A DNA stretch of 12,286 nt from Streptosporangiaceae bacterium (GTDB lineage Bacteria > Actinomycetota > Actinomycetes > Streptosporangiales > Streptosporangiaceae): contig JASIBM010000480.1 of NCBI GenBank assembly GCA_030045175.1, positions 1-12,286 on the forward strand, given 5' to 3'. Below are positions 6,579 through 12,286 of the stretch, one piece after another (the first letter of the stretch is position 1; every line of letters begins with the position of its first letter). The notes beneath the pieces were generated by a model. That model saw nothing but the letters and a program-made list of their open reading frames with translations. It was not told the DNA's origin and ran no database searches. A program made the position numbers and the translations under genes.

Positions 6579-6584
6579 TGGCCA

Positions 6585-7352
6585 ATGCGGGTCCACGTGG
6601 TAAGCGACGTGCACGGCAGGGCGGACGCGCTGCGCCGGGCAGGCGTCGGCGCCGACGCCGTGATCTGCCTCGGTGACCTTTTGCTGTTCCTTGACTACGC
6701 CGACCATTCCCGCGGGATCTTCGCCGACCTGTTCGGCGCCGACGCGGCCAGGGAGGTCATCGAGTTGCGCACGGCGCAGCGATTCGACGCGGCGCGGGAG
6801 TACTCGGCCCGGCTGTGGGCGTCGCTGCCGGAGGATCCAAGGGCCGTGATCAACGCCGCCGTGTCCGCGCAGTACGCCGAGCTGTTCGACGCCATGCCGG
6901 TGCCCGCGTACCTCACCTACGGCAATGTCGACATCCCGGCGCTGTGGGCCGAGCACCTGCGCCCTGGGCACCGGGTGCTCGACGGGGAGTGCGTCGAGAT
7001 CGGGGGGCTGACCTTCGGGTTCGTTGGCGGCGGGCTGCGCTCTGTGTACCGGACGCCGAATGAGCTAGACGACGACGTCTTTGCCGCCAAGGTAGCCGCG
7101 CTGGGCTCGGTGGACGTGCTGTGCTCTCATATCCCGCCTGACGTGCCCGAACTGCTCTTCGATACGGTCGCCAACCGGGTCGAGCGCGGCAGCGCCGCGC
7201 TGCTTGAGGCTGTGCGCCAGACGCGCCCGCGCTACCTGCTGTTTGGTCATGTGCACCAGCCGCTGGTCGGGCGGCTTACGATCGGCCGCACCGAGTGCGT
7301 GAACGTCGGGCACTTCCGTGCCAGCGGCACCCCGTACGTACTTGAGTGGTAA
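6585..7352 (+). CDS. Calcineurin-like metallophosphoesterase
   Basis: A 255-residue soluble metallophosphoesterase with the family's metal ligands in order: DVH (D8, H10), GD (D31), GNVD (N114), SHIPPD (H182) and GHVH (H222, H224). These build a two-metal centre that hydrolyses phosphomono- or diesters. The glycine-asparagine motif reads GNVD where many members have GNHD or GNHE; Val in that position also occurs in smaller MPE groups, so activity is still expected. There is no signal peptide or TM segment, so it is cytoplasmic. Substrate cannot be predicted; nucleotides, cyclic nucleotides and RNA ends are all possible in this fold. It opens a four-gene run ending in glucokinase, with an 83-bp gap to the next gene, which has its own promoter-like signal. 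Confidence 0.9.
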   Translation: MRVHVVSDVHGRADALRRAGVGADAVICLGDLLLFLDYADHSRGIFADLFGADAAREVIELRTAQRFDAAREYSARLWASLPEDPRAVINAAVSAQYAELFDAMPVPAYLTYGNVDIPALWAEHLRPGHRVLDGECVEIGGLTFGFVGGGLRSVYRTPNELDDDVFAAKVAALGSVDVLCSHIPPDVPELLFDTVANRVERGSAALLEAVRQTRPRYLLFGHVHQPLVGRLTIGRTECVNVGHFRASGTPYVLEW

Positions 7353-7423
7353 AGCTTCAGCCAAGGAGCTTCAGGAGTAGGCAGCGTGCACTGGCTGTGG
7401 CGCGGCTCCGGCTGGCCGGGAGG

Positions 7424-7429
7424 TACGCT
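7424..7429 (+). promoter_or_regulatory. Predicted -10 element for leaderless SRPBCC mRNA
   Basis: TACGCT is followed by exactly six bases (CCGAGG) and the GTG at 7436. No good -35 is visible. A GGGAGG lies 12 bases before the GTG, too far to be an ideal Shine-Dalgarno, so a leadered mRNA from upstream remains possible. Confidence 0.45.
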
Positions 7430-7435
7430 CCGAGG

Positions 7436-7918
7436 GTGGCCGACAAGACTAGCTCTGCCATGGTGATCGACGTGCCTAGGCCGGTCATCATGGCGGTGAT
7501 CGCAGACTTCGCTGCTTACCCGCAGTGGGCATCCGGTGTCCGCGAGGCGACGGTACTCGCCGCCGGCCCCGACGGGCATCCGGCGCGAGTCCGGTTCACC
7601 ATCGATGCCGGCGTCATCAAGGACAGCTACGTGCTCAGCTACACCTGGCATGGCGACGAGCGGGTCGAATGGGAACTCGCCGAGCGGGGCTCGATGGTGT
7701 CCGCGATGACGGGCTCGTACCTGCTCGAGCACGGCGGGGATGGCGGGAGTGGCGAAGGCGGCGCGACGCAGGTGAGGTACGAGCTCGCCGTCGGGCTGGC
7801 GGTCCCGATGCCTGGGATACTCAAGCGGCGCGCCGAGAAGACGATCATTGACACGGCCCTGCGGGGCCTGCGCGGCCGGGCCGAGAAGGTCGCGGCGGAG
7901 GGTGGGGGCGACCAATGA
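7436..7918 (+). CDS. SRPBCC (START-like) family protein
   Basis: A 160-residue protein of the SRPBCC/Bet v1-like fold, which forms a deep cavity for hydrophobic ligands. The N-terminal strand and helix with IDVPRPVIMAVIADFAAYPQW are characteristic, followed by antiparallel strands and a long C-terminal helix (about 125-155). M. tuberculosis has a similar small protein (Rv2185c, TB16.3) at the matching locus, next to fadD15. The ligand is unknown; a lipid or acyl intermediate would fit the neighbourhood but is a guess. The GTG at 7436 fits the family N-terminus; the frame is open back to 7346 but that extension overlaps the phosphoesterase stop and looks unlike the family. Residues about 101-108 form a Gly/Asp/Ser insertion between strands. 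The stop overlaps the next ATG by 4 bp (ATGA). Confidence 0.87.
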   Translation: MADKTSSAMVIDVPRPVIMAVIADFAAYPQWASGVREATVLAAGPDGHPARVRFTIDAGVIKDSYVLSYTWHGDERVEWELAERGSMVSAMTGSYLLEHGGDGGSGEGGATQVRYELAVGLAVPMPGILKRRAEKTIIDTALRGLRGRAEKVAAEGGGDQ

Positions 7919-8532
7919 CCGAGCAACCCTCTGGTCGGCGTGATCTGGACGCCAACGGGCACGAGCAGGGCAGCAGGACTAGCCGGGGGAGCGAGGGTGA
8001 CGCCGCTCGCGCCGCGACCGACTCGTGGGAGCGGCGGGCCGCGGACCTCGCCAGCGGGGTTCAGCGCTGGCTGATCAAGACGAGCGCCAGGAACGTGCGC
8101 GACGAGATCGGCGACCAGGTGCGGAAGGCGTTCCGCGGTGAGCAGCGTGATGCCGGGGACGTGTGGGCCACCGCGACCACGGAGCCGCCGGGCGCGGCGA
8201 ACGAGGCTCCGGAATGCGCCTGGTGCCCGATTTGTCGAGCCGCACGGCGGCTCGCTGAGTCTCGGGCCGAGTCCGGATCGGGAGGTTCGGGCGGTTCGGG
8301 AGGGTCCGTGCTCACTGAGGCGGCTGACGTCGTCTCCGGGGCGGTCCGCGACGTGCTAGCGACCATAGACTCGGTACTGTCGCACCGGCCAGGTGACGGC
8401 AATGGCTCGCCTGCTGGCTCCTCCCAGGCCGGCGCCTCGCCTGCTGCTGCTTCCCCGGCCACTACCCCCCGCCCGGCGCGCAGCGCCGACGAGGCGAGAG
8501 AGCCCGCAGATGAGCCTGACGATCGGAGTTGA
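7915..8532 (+). CDS. Uncharacterised acidic protein with CxxCxxC cluster
   Basis: A 205-residue protein I cannot assign to a characterised family. It has a polar N-terminus (1-35), a helical stretch (about 36-75), then CAWCPIC with C101, C104 and C107, a GSGGSGGSGGS linker (121-131), a second likely amphipathic helix (132-158) and an Ala/Ser/Pro-rich tail. Streptomyces carry small proteins of similar build (Cx2Cx2C then a helix) next to glkA, as far as I recall. The three cysteines might bind metal together with another ligand, or form disulfides; neither is shown. The gene starts in the ATGA overlap with the SRPBCC gene after GGAGGGTGGGGG, and its last 23 bp overlap the glucokinase gene. This indicates tight co-translation with both. 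Confidence 0.8.
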   Translation: MTEQPSGRRDLDANGHEQGSRTSRGSEGDAARAATDSWERRAADLASGVQRWLIKTSARNVRDEIGDQVRKAFRGEQRDAGDVWATATTEPPGAANEAPECAWCPICRAARRLAESRAESGSGGSGGSGGSVLTEAADVVSGAVRDVLATIDSVLSHRPGDGNGSPAGSSQAGASPAAASPATTPRPARSADEAREPADEPDDRS

Positions 8533-9454
8533 CGTCGGCGGCACCAAGATCGCCGCAGGCGTCGTCGATGAGCACGGCACCATCATCGAGATGCTCAAGC
8601 GGCCGACGCCGGCCGCCAACGCCGCTGGCACGATCGACGTGATCAGCGACGCGATCAAGGAGTTGCTCGCCAGGTACGAGGTCGAGGCGATCGGCGTGGG
8701 CGCGGCTGGCTATGTCGACGAAAGCCGGTCAGCGGTCTTGTTCGCACCGAACCTGGCATGGCGCCACTACCCGGTGGCCAGACAGGTCGAGGACCGCACG
8801 GGGCGGCCCGTGGTCGTCGAAAACGACGCGAACGCCGCGGCCTGGGCTGAGGCGGTGCATGGCGCCGGGCGCGGTCACGACCACCTGGTGCTGATCACGA
8901 TCGGCACCGGAATCGGCGCGGGAATCGTGCTGAACGGTGAGTTGTACCGAGGCCGGTGGGGGATGGCAGGCGAACCTGGTCACTACCGGGTGGTCCCTGA
9001 CGGCAGGCTGTGCGGGTGCGGCAACCGAGGTTGCTGGGAGCAGTATGCGAGCGGCAGTGCGCTGGTCGCCGAGGCCCGCGACTTCGCGCGGCGCTCGCCG
9101 GGCGCGGCTGTCAGGCTGCTTCAACTGGGCGGCGGCTCTCCCGAGGGGATCACAGGTCTCGAGGTGACCACCGCCGCGCGAGAGGGCGATGCGGCCGCCC
9201 TTCGCTGCTTCGAGATCGTCGGCCGCTGGCTCGGGCAGGGGCTAGCCGACCTGGCCGCGATACTCGACCCGAGCTGCTTCGTGCTGGGCGGCGGCGTCTC
9301 CGACGCGGGCGACCTGCTGCTTGGCCAGGCCAGGGAGGCATTCGATGGTGGCCTGACCGGAGGTCAGTACCGGTCGCACGCCACCGTGGTGCTCGCCGAG
9401 CTCGGTTCAAGCGCCGGCATCATAGGGGCGGCTGACCTGGCTCGTCGCCGCTGA
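8510..9454 (+). CDS. glkA: ROK-family glucokinase
   Basis: A 314-residue cytoplasmic kinase that phosphorylates glucose to glucose-6-phosphate with ATP. Seen: the phosphate loop DVGGTK (8-13), the sugar-binding and catalytic END (104-106, catalytic D106), GTGIGAG (132-138), the zinc site with H158 in GEPGH and CGCGNRGC (C168, C170, C175), and the ROK signature through WEQYASG. Length matches actinobacterial GlkA (about 315). In Streptomyces coelicolor this enzyme is also central to carbon catabolite repression; whether that holds here is inference. ATG 8510 gives the family start MSLTIGVDVGG; the frame is open 39 codons further upstream, but that lies within the preceding gene. The 23-bp overlap with the Cys-cluster gene suggests coupled translation. 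Confidence 0.94.
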   Translation: MSLTIGVDVGGTKIAAGVVDEHGTIIEMLKRPTPAANAAGTIDVISDAIKELLARYEVEAIGVGAAGYVDESRSAVLFAPNLAWRHYPVARQVEDRTGRPVVVENDANAAAWAEAVHGAGRGHDHLVLITIGTGIGAGIVLNGELYRGRWGMAGEPGHYRVVPDGRLCGCGNRGCWEQYASGSALVAEARDFARRSPGAAVRLLQLGGGSPEGITGLEVTTAAREGDAAALRCFEIVGRWLGQGLADLAAILDPSCFVLGGGVSDAGDLLLGQAREAFDGGLTGGQYRSHATVVLAELGSSAGIIGAADLARRR

Positions 9455-9512
9455 CCGGCTTGCCTGTGAGCGGCTTCCCTGTGAAGCGGCTTCCCTGTGA
9501 AGCGGCTTCCGT
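9451..9512. repeat. 15/16-bp tandem repeat downstream of glucokinase
   Basis: Four head-to-tail units start at 9451, 9466, 9481 and 9497; the consensus is GTGAAGCGGCTTCCCT, and the third and fourth units differ at one base. GAAGC and GCTTC are complementary, so hairpins can form within a unit or between units (GCTTC, loop CCTGT, GAAGC). The array fills most of the 70-bp gap between the convergent glucokinase and two-TM genes. It may act as a terminator or transcript-end stabiliser; no T-tract is present. Confidence 0.7.
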
Positions 9513-9524
9513 GCGGTGGCAAGG

Positions 9525-10424
9525 TCAGACGACCGCGCCCTGATCTGGGCCGTCGCGCCTGGACGGGCCGTCGCCGAGCCGGATGACCAGCACCAGGAAC
9601 CCGGCGATGAAGGCGAGGACAGCGATGAGCTGCGCCCAGCCTGGCACCTGCCAGCCGAGCAGCATCGCGAGGAACAGGTAACCCGGCCCGCCGAGCAGCG
9701 CGGTCCAGGCGCCCCTGGCGATCGGGTCGAGCTTGGGTTGCGGCGGCAGGGGTGGCGGGATGTACCGGTCGTTATTGTCACCGGTGTCGTAGTCGATATA
9801 GCCGAGATCTGCCAGGTTGAGGTAATCCTCTGCGGACAGGTTGCGCGCGCTTGCTCGCCACGGCTCGGGGTCAGCGAACCCGGTGTCTTCGGCTTGATCG
9901 GGTTCGAGCTCGCCCGGGTTCGATCCCAGGCCAGATTGCTCTTCCCCCGCCGATGAGCGGTCGTGTTGCTCTCCCCCCGCCGATGAGCGGTCGTGCTCAG
10001 GCCCGCTGACATCCCAGCCATCAGCGTCCTGGCTGCTCGGCTCGGCCGCACCGCCCGGCGAGTCGGCGAACCGCATGAAGCTGGCCGGCCGGATCACCCG
10101 GCCGCGGCTGACGGGCGCCCGCTTACCTTGACCGGAGTCCGAGCCGTCGGCACCCGGGCTCACGTTGGCGCCTGGGTCCAGTCCGGTGCCAGGGGTCAGG
10201 CCAGCGCCGTCGCTAGGCTGACTCGTCCCGCCCTGCGCCGGGTCGGTGCTCTTGCGGGCATTCGCAGAGTCAGCCAGTCCCTGCGGTACATGGCCGAGAT
10301 TCTCGCTGTCGGGCCAGGGCGTCATCGCATGCTCGTCGGCTGTGGGGTGTTCAAGCCGGGCTACCAGATCAAGCCAGGTGGCCTGGTCACCGCCCCTCTC
10401 GTCACCTGGTTCGCGTCCCATCAT
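9525..10424 (-). CDS. Conserved actinobacterial protein with disordered N-terminus and two TM segments
   Basis: A 299-residue protein. Residues 1-200 are polar and low in hydrophobicity, rich in Gly, Ser, Asp, Glu and Pro, and probably disordered. A short conserved part follows: LSAEDYLNLADLGYIDYDTGDNNDRYIPPPLPPQPKLDPIARGAW. Then come two hydrophobic helices (about 237-258 and 263-283) and a charged tail. From memory, streptomycetes have proteins with the same Pro-rich YxPPP segment, DPxAR/TR motif and two-helix end, sometimes labelled DUF308-like; no function is known to me. The hairpin topology places both ends on one side, probably cytoplasmic. Start ATG 10424 is followed by a second ATG; a run of G precedes it, so the exact start is uncertain. 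It lies 68 bp downstream of the hydrolase and may share its transcript. Confidence 0.82.
   Translation of the reverse strand: MMGREPGDERGGDQATWLDLVARLEHPTADEHAMTPWPDSENLGHVPQGLADSANARKSTDPAQGGTSQPSDGAGLTPGTGLDPGANVSPGADGSDSGQGKRAPVSRGRVIRPASFMRFADSPGGAAEPSSQDADGWDVSGPEHDRSSAGGEQHDRSSAGEEQSGLGSNPGELEPDQAEDTGFADPEPWRASARNLSAEDYLNLADLGYIDYDTGDNNDRYIPPPLPPQPKLDPIARGAWTALLGGPGYLFLAMLLGWQVPGWAQLIAVLAFIAGFLVLVIRLGDGPSRRDGPDQGAVV
9936..9995 (-). repeat. 30-bp in-frame duplication in the two-TM protein
   Basis: Positions 9936-9965 and 9966-9995 are tandem copies with 29 of 30 bases identical. They encode HDRSSAGGEQ and HDRSSAGEEQ (residues 144-163), in the disordered part. The near identity implies a recent duplication or ongoing homogenisation. 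Confidence 0.9.
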
Positions 10425-10492
10425 GCCCCCCGCGTCCTACTGAGATCATGCCAAGCCTCGCCTGCCGCGCATGTCCAGCGACTTCCATCCTG

Positions 10493-11251
10493 TCATTCCT
10501 TTCCCGCATGACTATGCGAACGAACGAAATCCAAGCTGCCGGCGAAGATGCTCTCCGCGTCATTGTCGAGCGTGGCGACGTGATAGCTGTCTGGGCACTG
10601 CCTGACCTCGAGGCGGTCGGCGGGCAGCGCCCGGCGCAAGATCTCGAGGTTAGCCGGGCCGACAACATGATCGGACGGGCTGCGATATATCAGGACAGGC
10701 TGTGTCACCTGAGCCAGGTGCCGCTGGGTAACCCGCCAGAGCCCAGGCAGCGTCGCCGCGGCCTTCACCGGTGTCCGGTCGTAAGAAAGCTCGGTGACGC
10801 CTGGCTTGCGGATGTCGCTGCCGATGCCCTTGAGCGAGGGCACCACGTACTTCATGACCGGCGCGAGCAAGAAGAGCTTCGACTCGGCCGTCACCGACGG
10901 GTTGACCAGGACCAGGCCGCTGACAGCCTGGCCGCGCAACTCAGCCAGCCGAAGCGCCAGGCAACCGCCCATGGACAGGCCCATGACGAAGATCTCATCG
11001 ACTGTGCCGCGTAGTTCGTCAAACGCCCTGTCGACCTCTGCGTACCAGTCCTCCCACCGGGTGCGGGCCATCTCCTGCCAGGTGGTGCCGTGCCCTGGTA
11101 GTCGTGGCAAGCTGACGGTGAGCCCAGCCTCGGCGAGGTATTCCGCCCAGGGGCGTAGCGACTGCGGAGAACCGGTGAATCCGTGACAGAGCAGCACCCC
11201 GGTGGGACCGCCTTGGTGGCTGTACGGCTCCGCGCCCGGCAGCACTGACAT
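10493..11251 (-). CDS. Alpha/beta-hydrolase, carboxylesterase or monoacylglycerol-lipase type
   Basis: From ATG 11251 the protein has 252 residues and a complete serine-hydrolase triad: S93 in the nucleophile elbow GLSMGG, D194 in SPSDHVV and H224 in DSYHVAT. The oxyanion-hole segment is LCHGFTGSP (21-29), and LPGHG (51-55) follows. This pattern is like the Est30 carboxylesterases and bacterial monoacylglycerol lipases; a lipid or ester substrate is expected. No signal peptide is seen, so it is cytoplasmic. The start has GGAGAGG nine bases upstream. The frame is open to another ATG at 11482, which would add 77 residues with a Glu-Pro repeat, but that would leave only 14 bp to the divergent plsC start, so the shorter form is preferred. 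It is probably cotranscribed with the two-TM gene downstream. Confidence 0.9.
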   Translation of the reverse strand: MSVLPGAEPYSHQGGPTGVLLCHGFTGSPQSLRPWAEYLAEAGLTVSLPRLPGHGTTWQEMARTRWEDWYAEVDRAFDELRGTVDEIFVMGLSMGGCLALRLAELRGQAVSGLVLVNPSVTAESKLFLLAPVMKYVVPSLKGIGSDIRKPGVTELSYDRTPVKAAATLPGLWRVTQRHLAQVTQPVLIYRSPSDHVVGPANLEILRRALPADRLEVRQCPDSYHVATLDNDAESIFAGSLDFVRSHSHAGKE

Positions 11252-11273
11252 GATCTTGGTCCTCTCCGACGAA

Positions 11274-11315
11274 TCCGGCTCCGGCTCCGGGTCCGGCTCC
11301 AACTCCGGCTCCGAC
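11274..11315 (-). repeat. Seven 6-bp tandem repeats upstream of the hydrolase start
   Basis: On the plus strand TCCGGC or a close variant is repeated seven times in register (units at 11274, 11280, 11286, 11292, 11298, 11304, 11310). If translated on the minus strand in the hydrolase frame it would give alternating Glu/Asp-Pro with one Leu. It lies 23 bp upstream of the chosen ATG, so it is either leader sequence or part of an N-terminal extension. Confidence 0.8.
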
Positions 11316-11451
11316 GACGTCGACGCTGTATCTCTACCCTTGAATCGTCGCATGTCGGCCCATGGTCCCGCACCCTCAAGTCCTTGTGACTGCCGCGACA
11401 AACATCCGGTTTGTTCGGCGCTGGCCACCTCTGAGCTAGTTCGATTGCCCC

Positions 11452-11471
11452 GGTACAGGGAGGTACGAGGA
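11452..11471. promoter_or_regulatory. Two 10-bp direct repeats upstream of plsC
   Basis: GGTACAGGGA and GGTACGAGGA follow one another directly, with 8 of 10 bases the same. The pair ends 25 bp before the plsC ATG, in the region where its promoter must be. The repeat length equals about one helical turn, which would place two protein-binding half-sites on the same DNA face. I found no good -10 box for plsC here. Confidence 0.25.
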
Positions 11472-11496
11472 CGAGCCGACATGAGATCATGTAACG

Positions 11497-12286
11497 ATGT
11501 TCTACTGGGTGGTCAAGGCGATCCTCGCTCCGATCTTGCGGCTGGTGTTCCGGCCGTGGGCGGAAGGGACCGAGAATGTCCCGAGAACCGGCCCGGCGAT
11601 CCTGGCAAGCAACCACCTCTCGTTCTCTGATCACTTCTTCGCGCCGCTGCCACTGCCGCGCAAGGTGGTCTTCCTCGCGAAGTCGGAATACTTCACAGGC
11701 AGCGGCATCAAGGGCCTGTTCAGCCGCGCGTTCTTCAGTGGCATAGGGCAGATCCCGGTGGATAGATCTGGCGGCGAGGCCAGTGAGAAGGCGCTGGCTA
11801 CCGGGCTCCGGGTGCTGGCGGCCGGCCATCTGCTTGGCATTTACCCAGAGGGCACCAGAACCCCGGACGGGCGCCTGTTCCGCGGCAAGACCGGGGTGGC
11901 CAGGCTGGCACTGGAGGCCAGGGTGCCGGTCATCCCCTGCGCGATGATCGGCGGCTTCGAGTTCCAGCCACCCGGCCGGATCACGCCACGCCTGGCGATC
12001 AGGCCGGGCGTCCGGTTCGGCAAGGCGCTCGACTTCTCTCGCTATTACGGCCTCGAGGCGGACAAGATCGTGCTCAGGGCGGTTACCGACGAGATCATCT
12101 ACGAGATCATGAGGCTGTCTGGCCAGGAGTACGTGGACGAGTACGCGCAGCGGCACAAGACACGGCCCCACTCCGTCCGTCACAACAAGGCCCCGTCAGC
12201 CGGTGACGTGACCCAGGCGGCGGGTGCCCAGGCGGGTGCCCAGGCGGGTGCCCGGGCGGCGGGTGCCCCTGGTGGCCGGGCGGCGG
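11497..12286 (+). CDS. plsC: PlsC-type 1-acylglycerol-3-phosphate acyltransferase, 3'-truncated by window edge
   Basis: The open frame runs from ATG 11497 to the end of the window without a stop, giving 263 codons so far. It would be an acyltransferase of the LPLAT family that acylates lysophosphatidic acid or a related acceptor at the membrane. Motifs: HX4D (NHLSFSD, H41 to D46), the substrate-binding YPEGTRT (about 117-123) and VPVIPCAMIGG further on. The N-terminus (FYWVVKAILAPILRLVF) is hydrophobic and could be a membrane anchor. The start is well bounded because an in-frame TGA lies at 11482; a good Shine-Dalgarno is lacking. The catalytic domain ends near residue 220, and the rest is an Ala/Gly/Gln tail that continues past the window. 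M. tuberculosis Rv2182c is a similar gene close to this locus. Confidence 0.92.
   Translation, partial: MFYWVVKAILAPILRLVFRPWAEGTENVPRTGPAILASNHLSFSDHFFAPLPLPRKVVFLAKSEYFTGSGIKGLFSRAFFSGIGQIPVDRSGGEASEKALATGLRVLAAGHLLGIYPEGTRTPDGRLFRGKTGVARLALEARVPVIPCAMIGGFEFQPPGRITPRLAIRPGVRFGKALDFSRYYGLEADKIVLRAVTDEIIYEIMRLSGQEYVDEYAQRHKTRPHSVRHNKAPSAGDVTQAAGAQAGAQAGARAAGAPGGRAA
12220..12270 (+). repeat. 12-bp tandem repeat in the plsC tail
   Basis: GCGGGTGCCCAG occurs at 12220 and 12232, a variant at 12244, and after three extra bases another variant at 12259. It encodes repeating Ala-Gly-Ala-Gln. The array lies in the C-terminal tail beyond the acyltransferase domain and reaches nearly to the window end, so its full size is unknown. 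Confidence 0.75.

Noticed and set aside
6343..6585. Minus-strand frame of 80 codons through the fadD15 leader
   Set aside because: It is Arg/Ala/Gly-rich, is built from the intergenic repeats, and overlaps the fadD15 start; the repeats explain the lack of stops.
8393..8509. Upstream extension of glucokinase by 39 codons
   Set aside because: Family alignment places the start at the Met just before the DVGGTK loop; the extension is Pro/Arg-rich and lies in the coding sequence of the previous gene.
10891..12183. Long minus-strand open frame (430 codons) opposite plsC and the start of the hydrolase
   Set aside because: The plus-strand frame has HX4D and PEGTR motifs and runs off the window edge without a stop; the minus frame has no motif and crosses the hydrolase in another frame.
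1..12286. CRISPR array, insertion sequence, tRNA/rRNA, toxin-antitoxin or defence system
   Set aside because: No regularly spaced repeats with unique spacers, transposase, terminal inverted repeats, RNA-gene landmarks or defence domains were seen; the tandem arrays have no spacers.

Overview
The window is high-GC DNA with G/C-rich third codon positions, GTG and TTG starts and short intergenic gaps. Its gene content points to a chromosome of the Actinomycetes (Actinobacteria). From memory, the set trpD, stand-alone AsnC/RAM protein, DnaQ-like exonuclease, NlpC/P60 hydrolase, PimB-type mannosyltransferase, FadD15-type acyl-CoA ligase, SRPBCC protein, ROK glucokinase and PlsC-type acyltransferase matches a conserved block in Streptomyces (around glkA) and in Mycobacterium tuberculosis (roughly Rv2182c-Rv2192c). 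I cannot name the genus. No mobile element, CRISPR array, tRNA or rRNA was seen.

Layout. 1-987: 3' part of trpD (+), cut by the left edge. 1039-2027: an exonuclease and an AsnC/RAM gene (-) that overlap. 2165-4551: secreted peptidoglycan hydrolase then pimB (+). 4542-6374: fadD15 (-), convergent with pimB and overlapping it by 10 bp. 6375-6584: a repeat-rich divergent spacer. 6585-9454: metallophosphoesterase, SRPBCC protein, Cys-cluster protein and glucokinase (+); the last three genes overlap one another. 9525-11251: a two-TM protein and an alpha/beta hydrolase (-). 11497-12286: plsC-type acyltransferase (+), cut by the right edge.

How the genes fit together. RipC-like hydrolase, PimB, FadD15 and PlsC are envelope functions: peptidoglycan remodelling, phosphatidylinositol mannosides, fatty-acid activation and phospholipid acylation. 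Glucokinase, trpD and the RAM protein belong to central metabolism. Co-location is ancestral in the phylum, so it is weak evidence for one shared pathway.

The window is mostly conserved core genome, and I found no convincing undescribed system. The most informative signals are: (a) four genes with a TAnnnT hexamer exactly 6 nt before a GTG/ATG start, which predicts leaderless mRNAs; (b) a duplicated, palindrome-bearing leader upstream of fadD15, part of which recurs about 5 kb away; (c) a perfect 16-bp palindrome plus a second half-matching copy between trpD and the RAM gene; (d) in-frame tandem repeats in several proteins; (e) an uncharacterised CxxCxxC protein whose gene overlaps the glucokinase gene.
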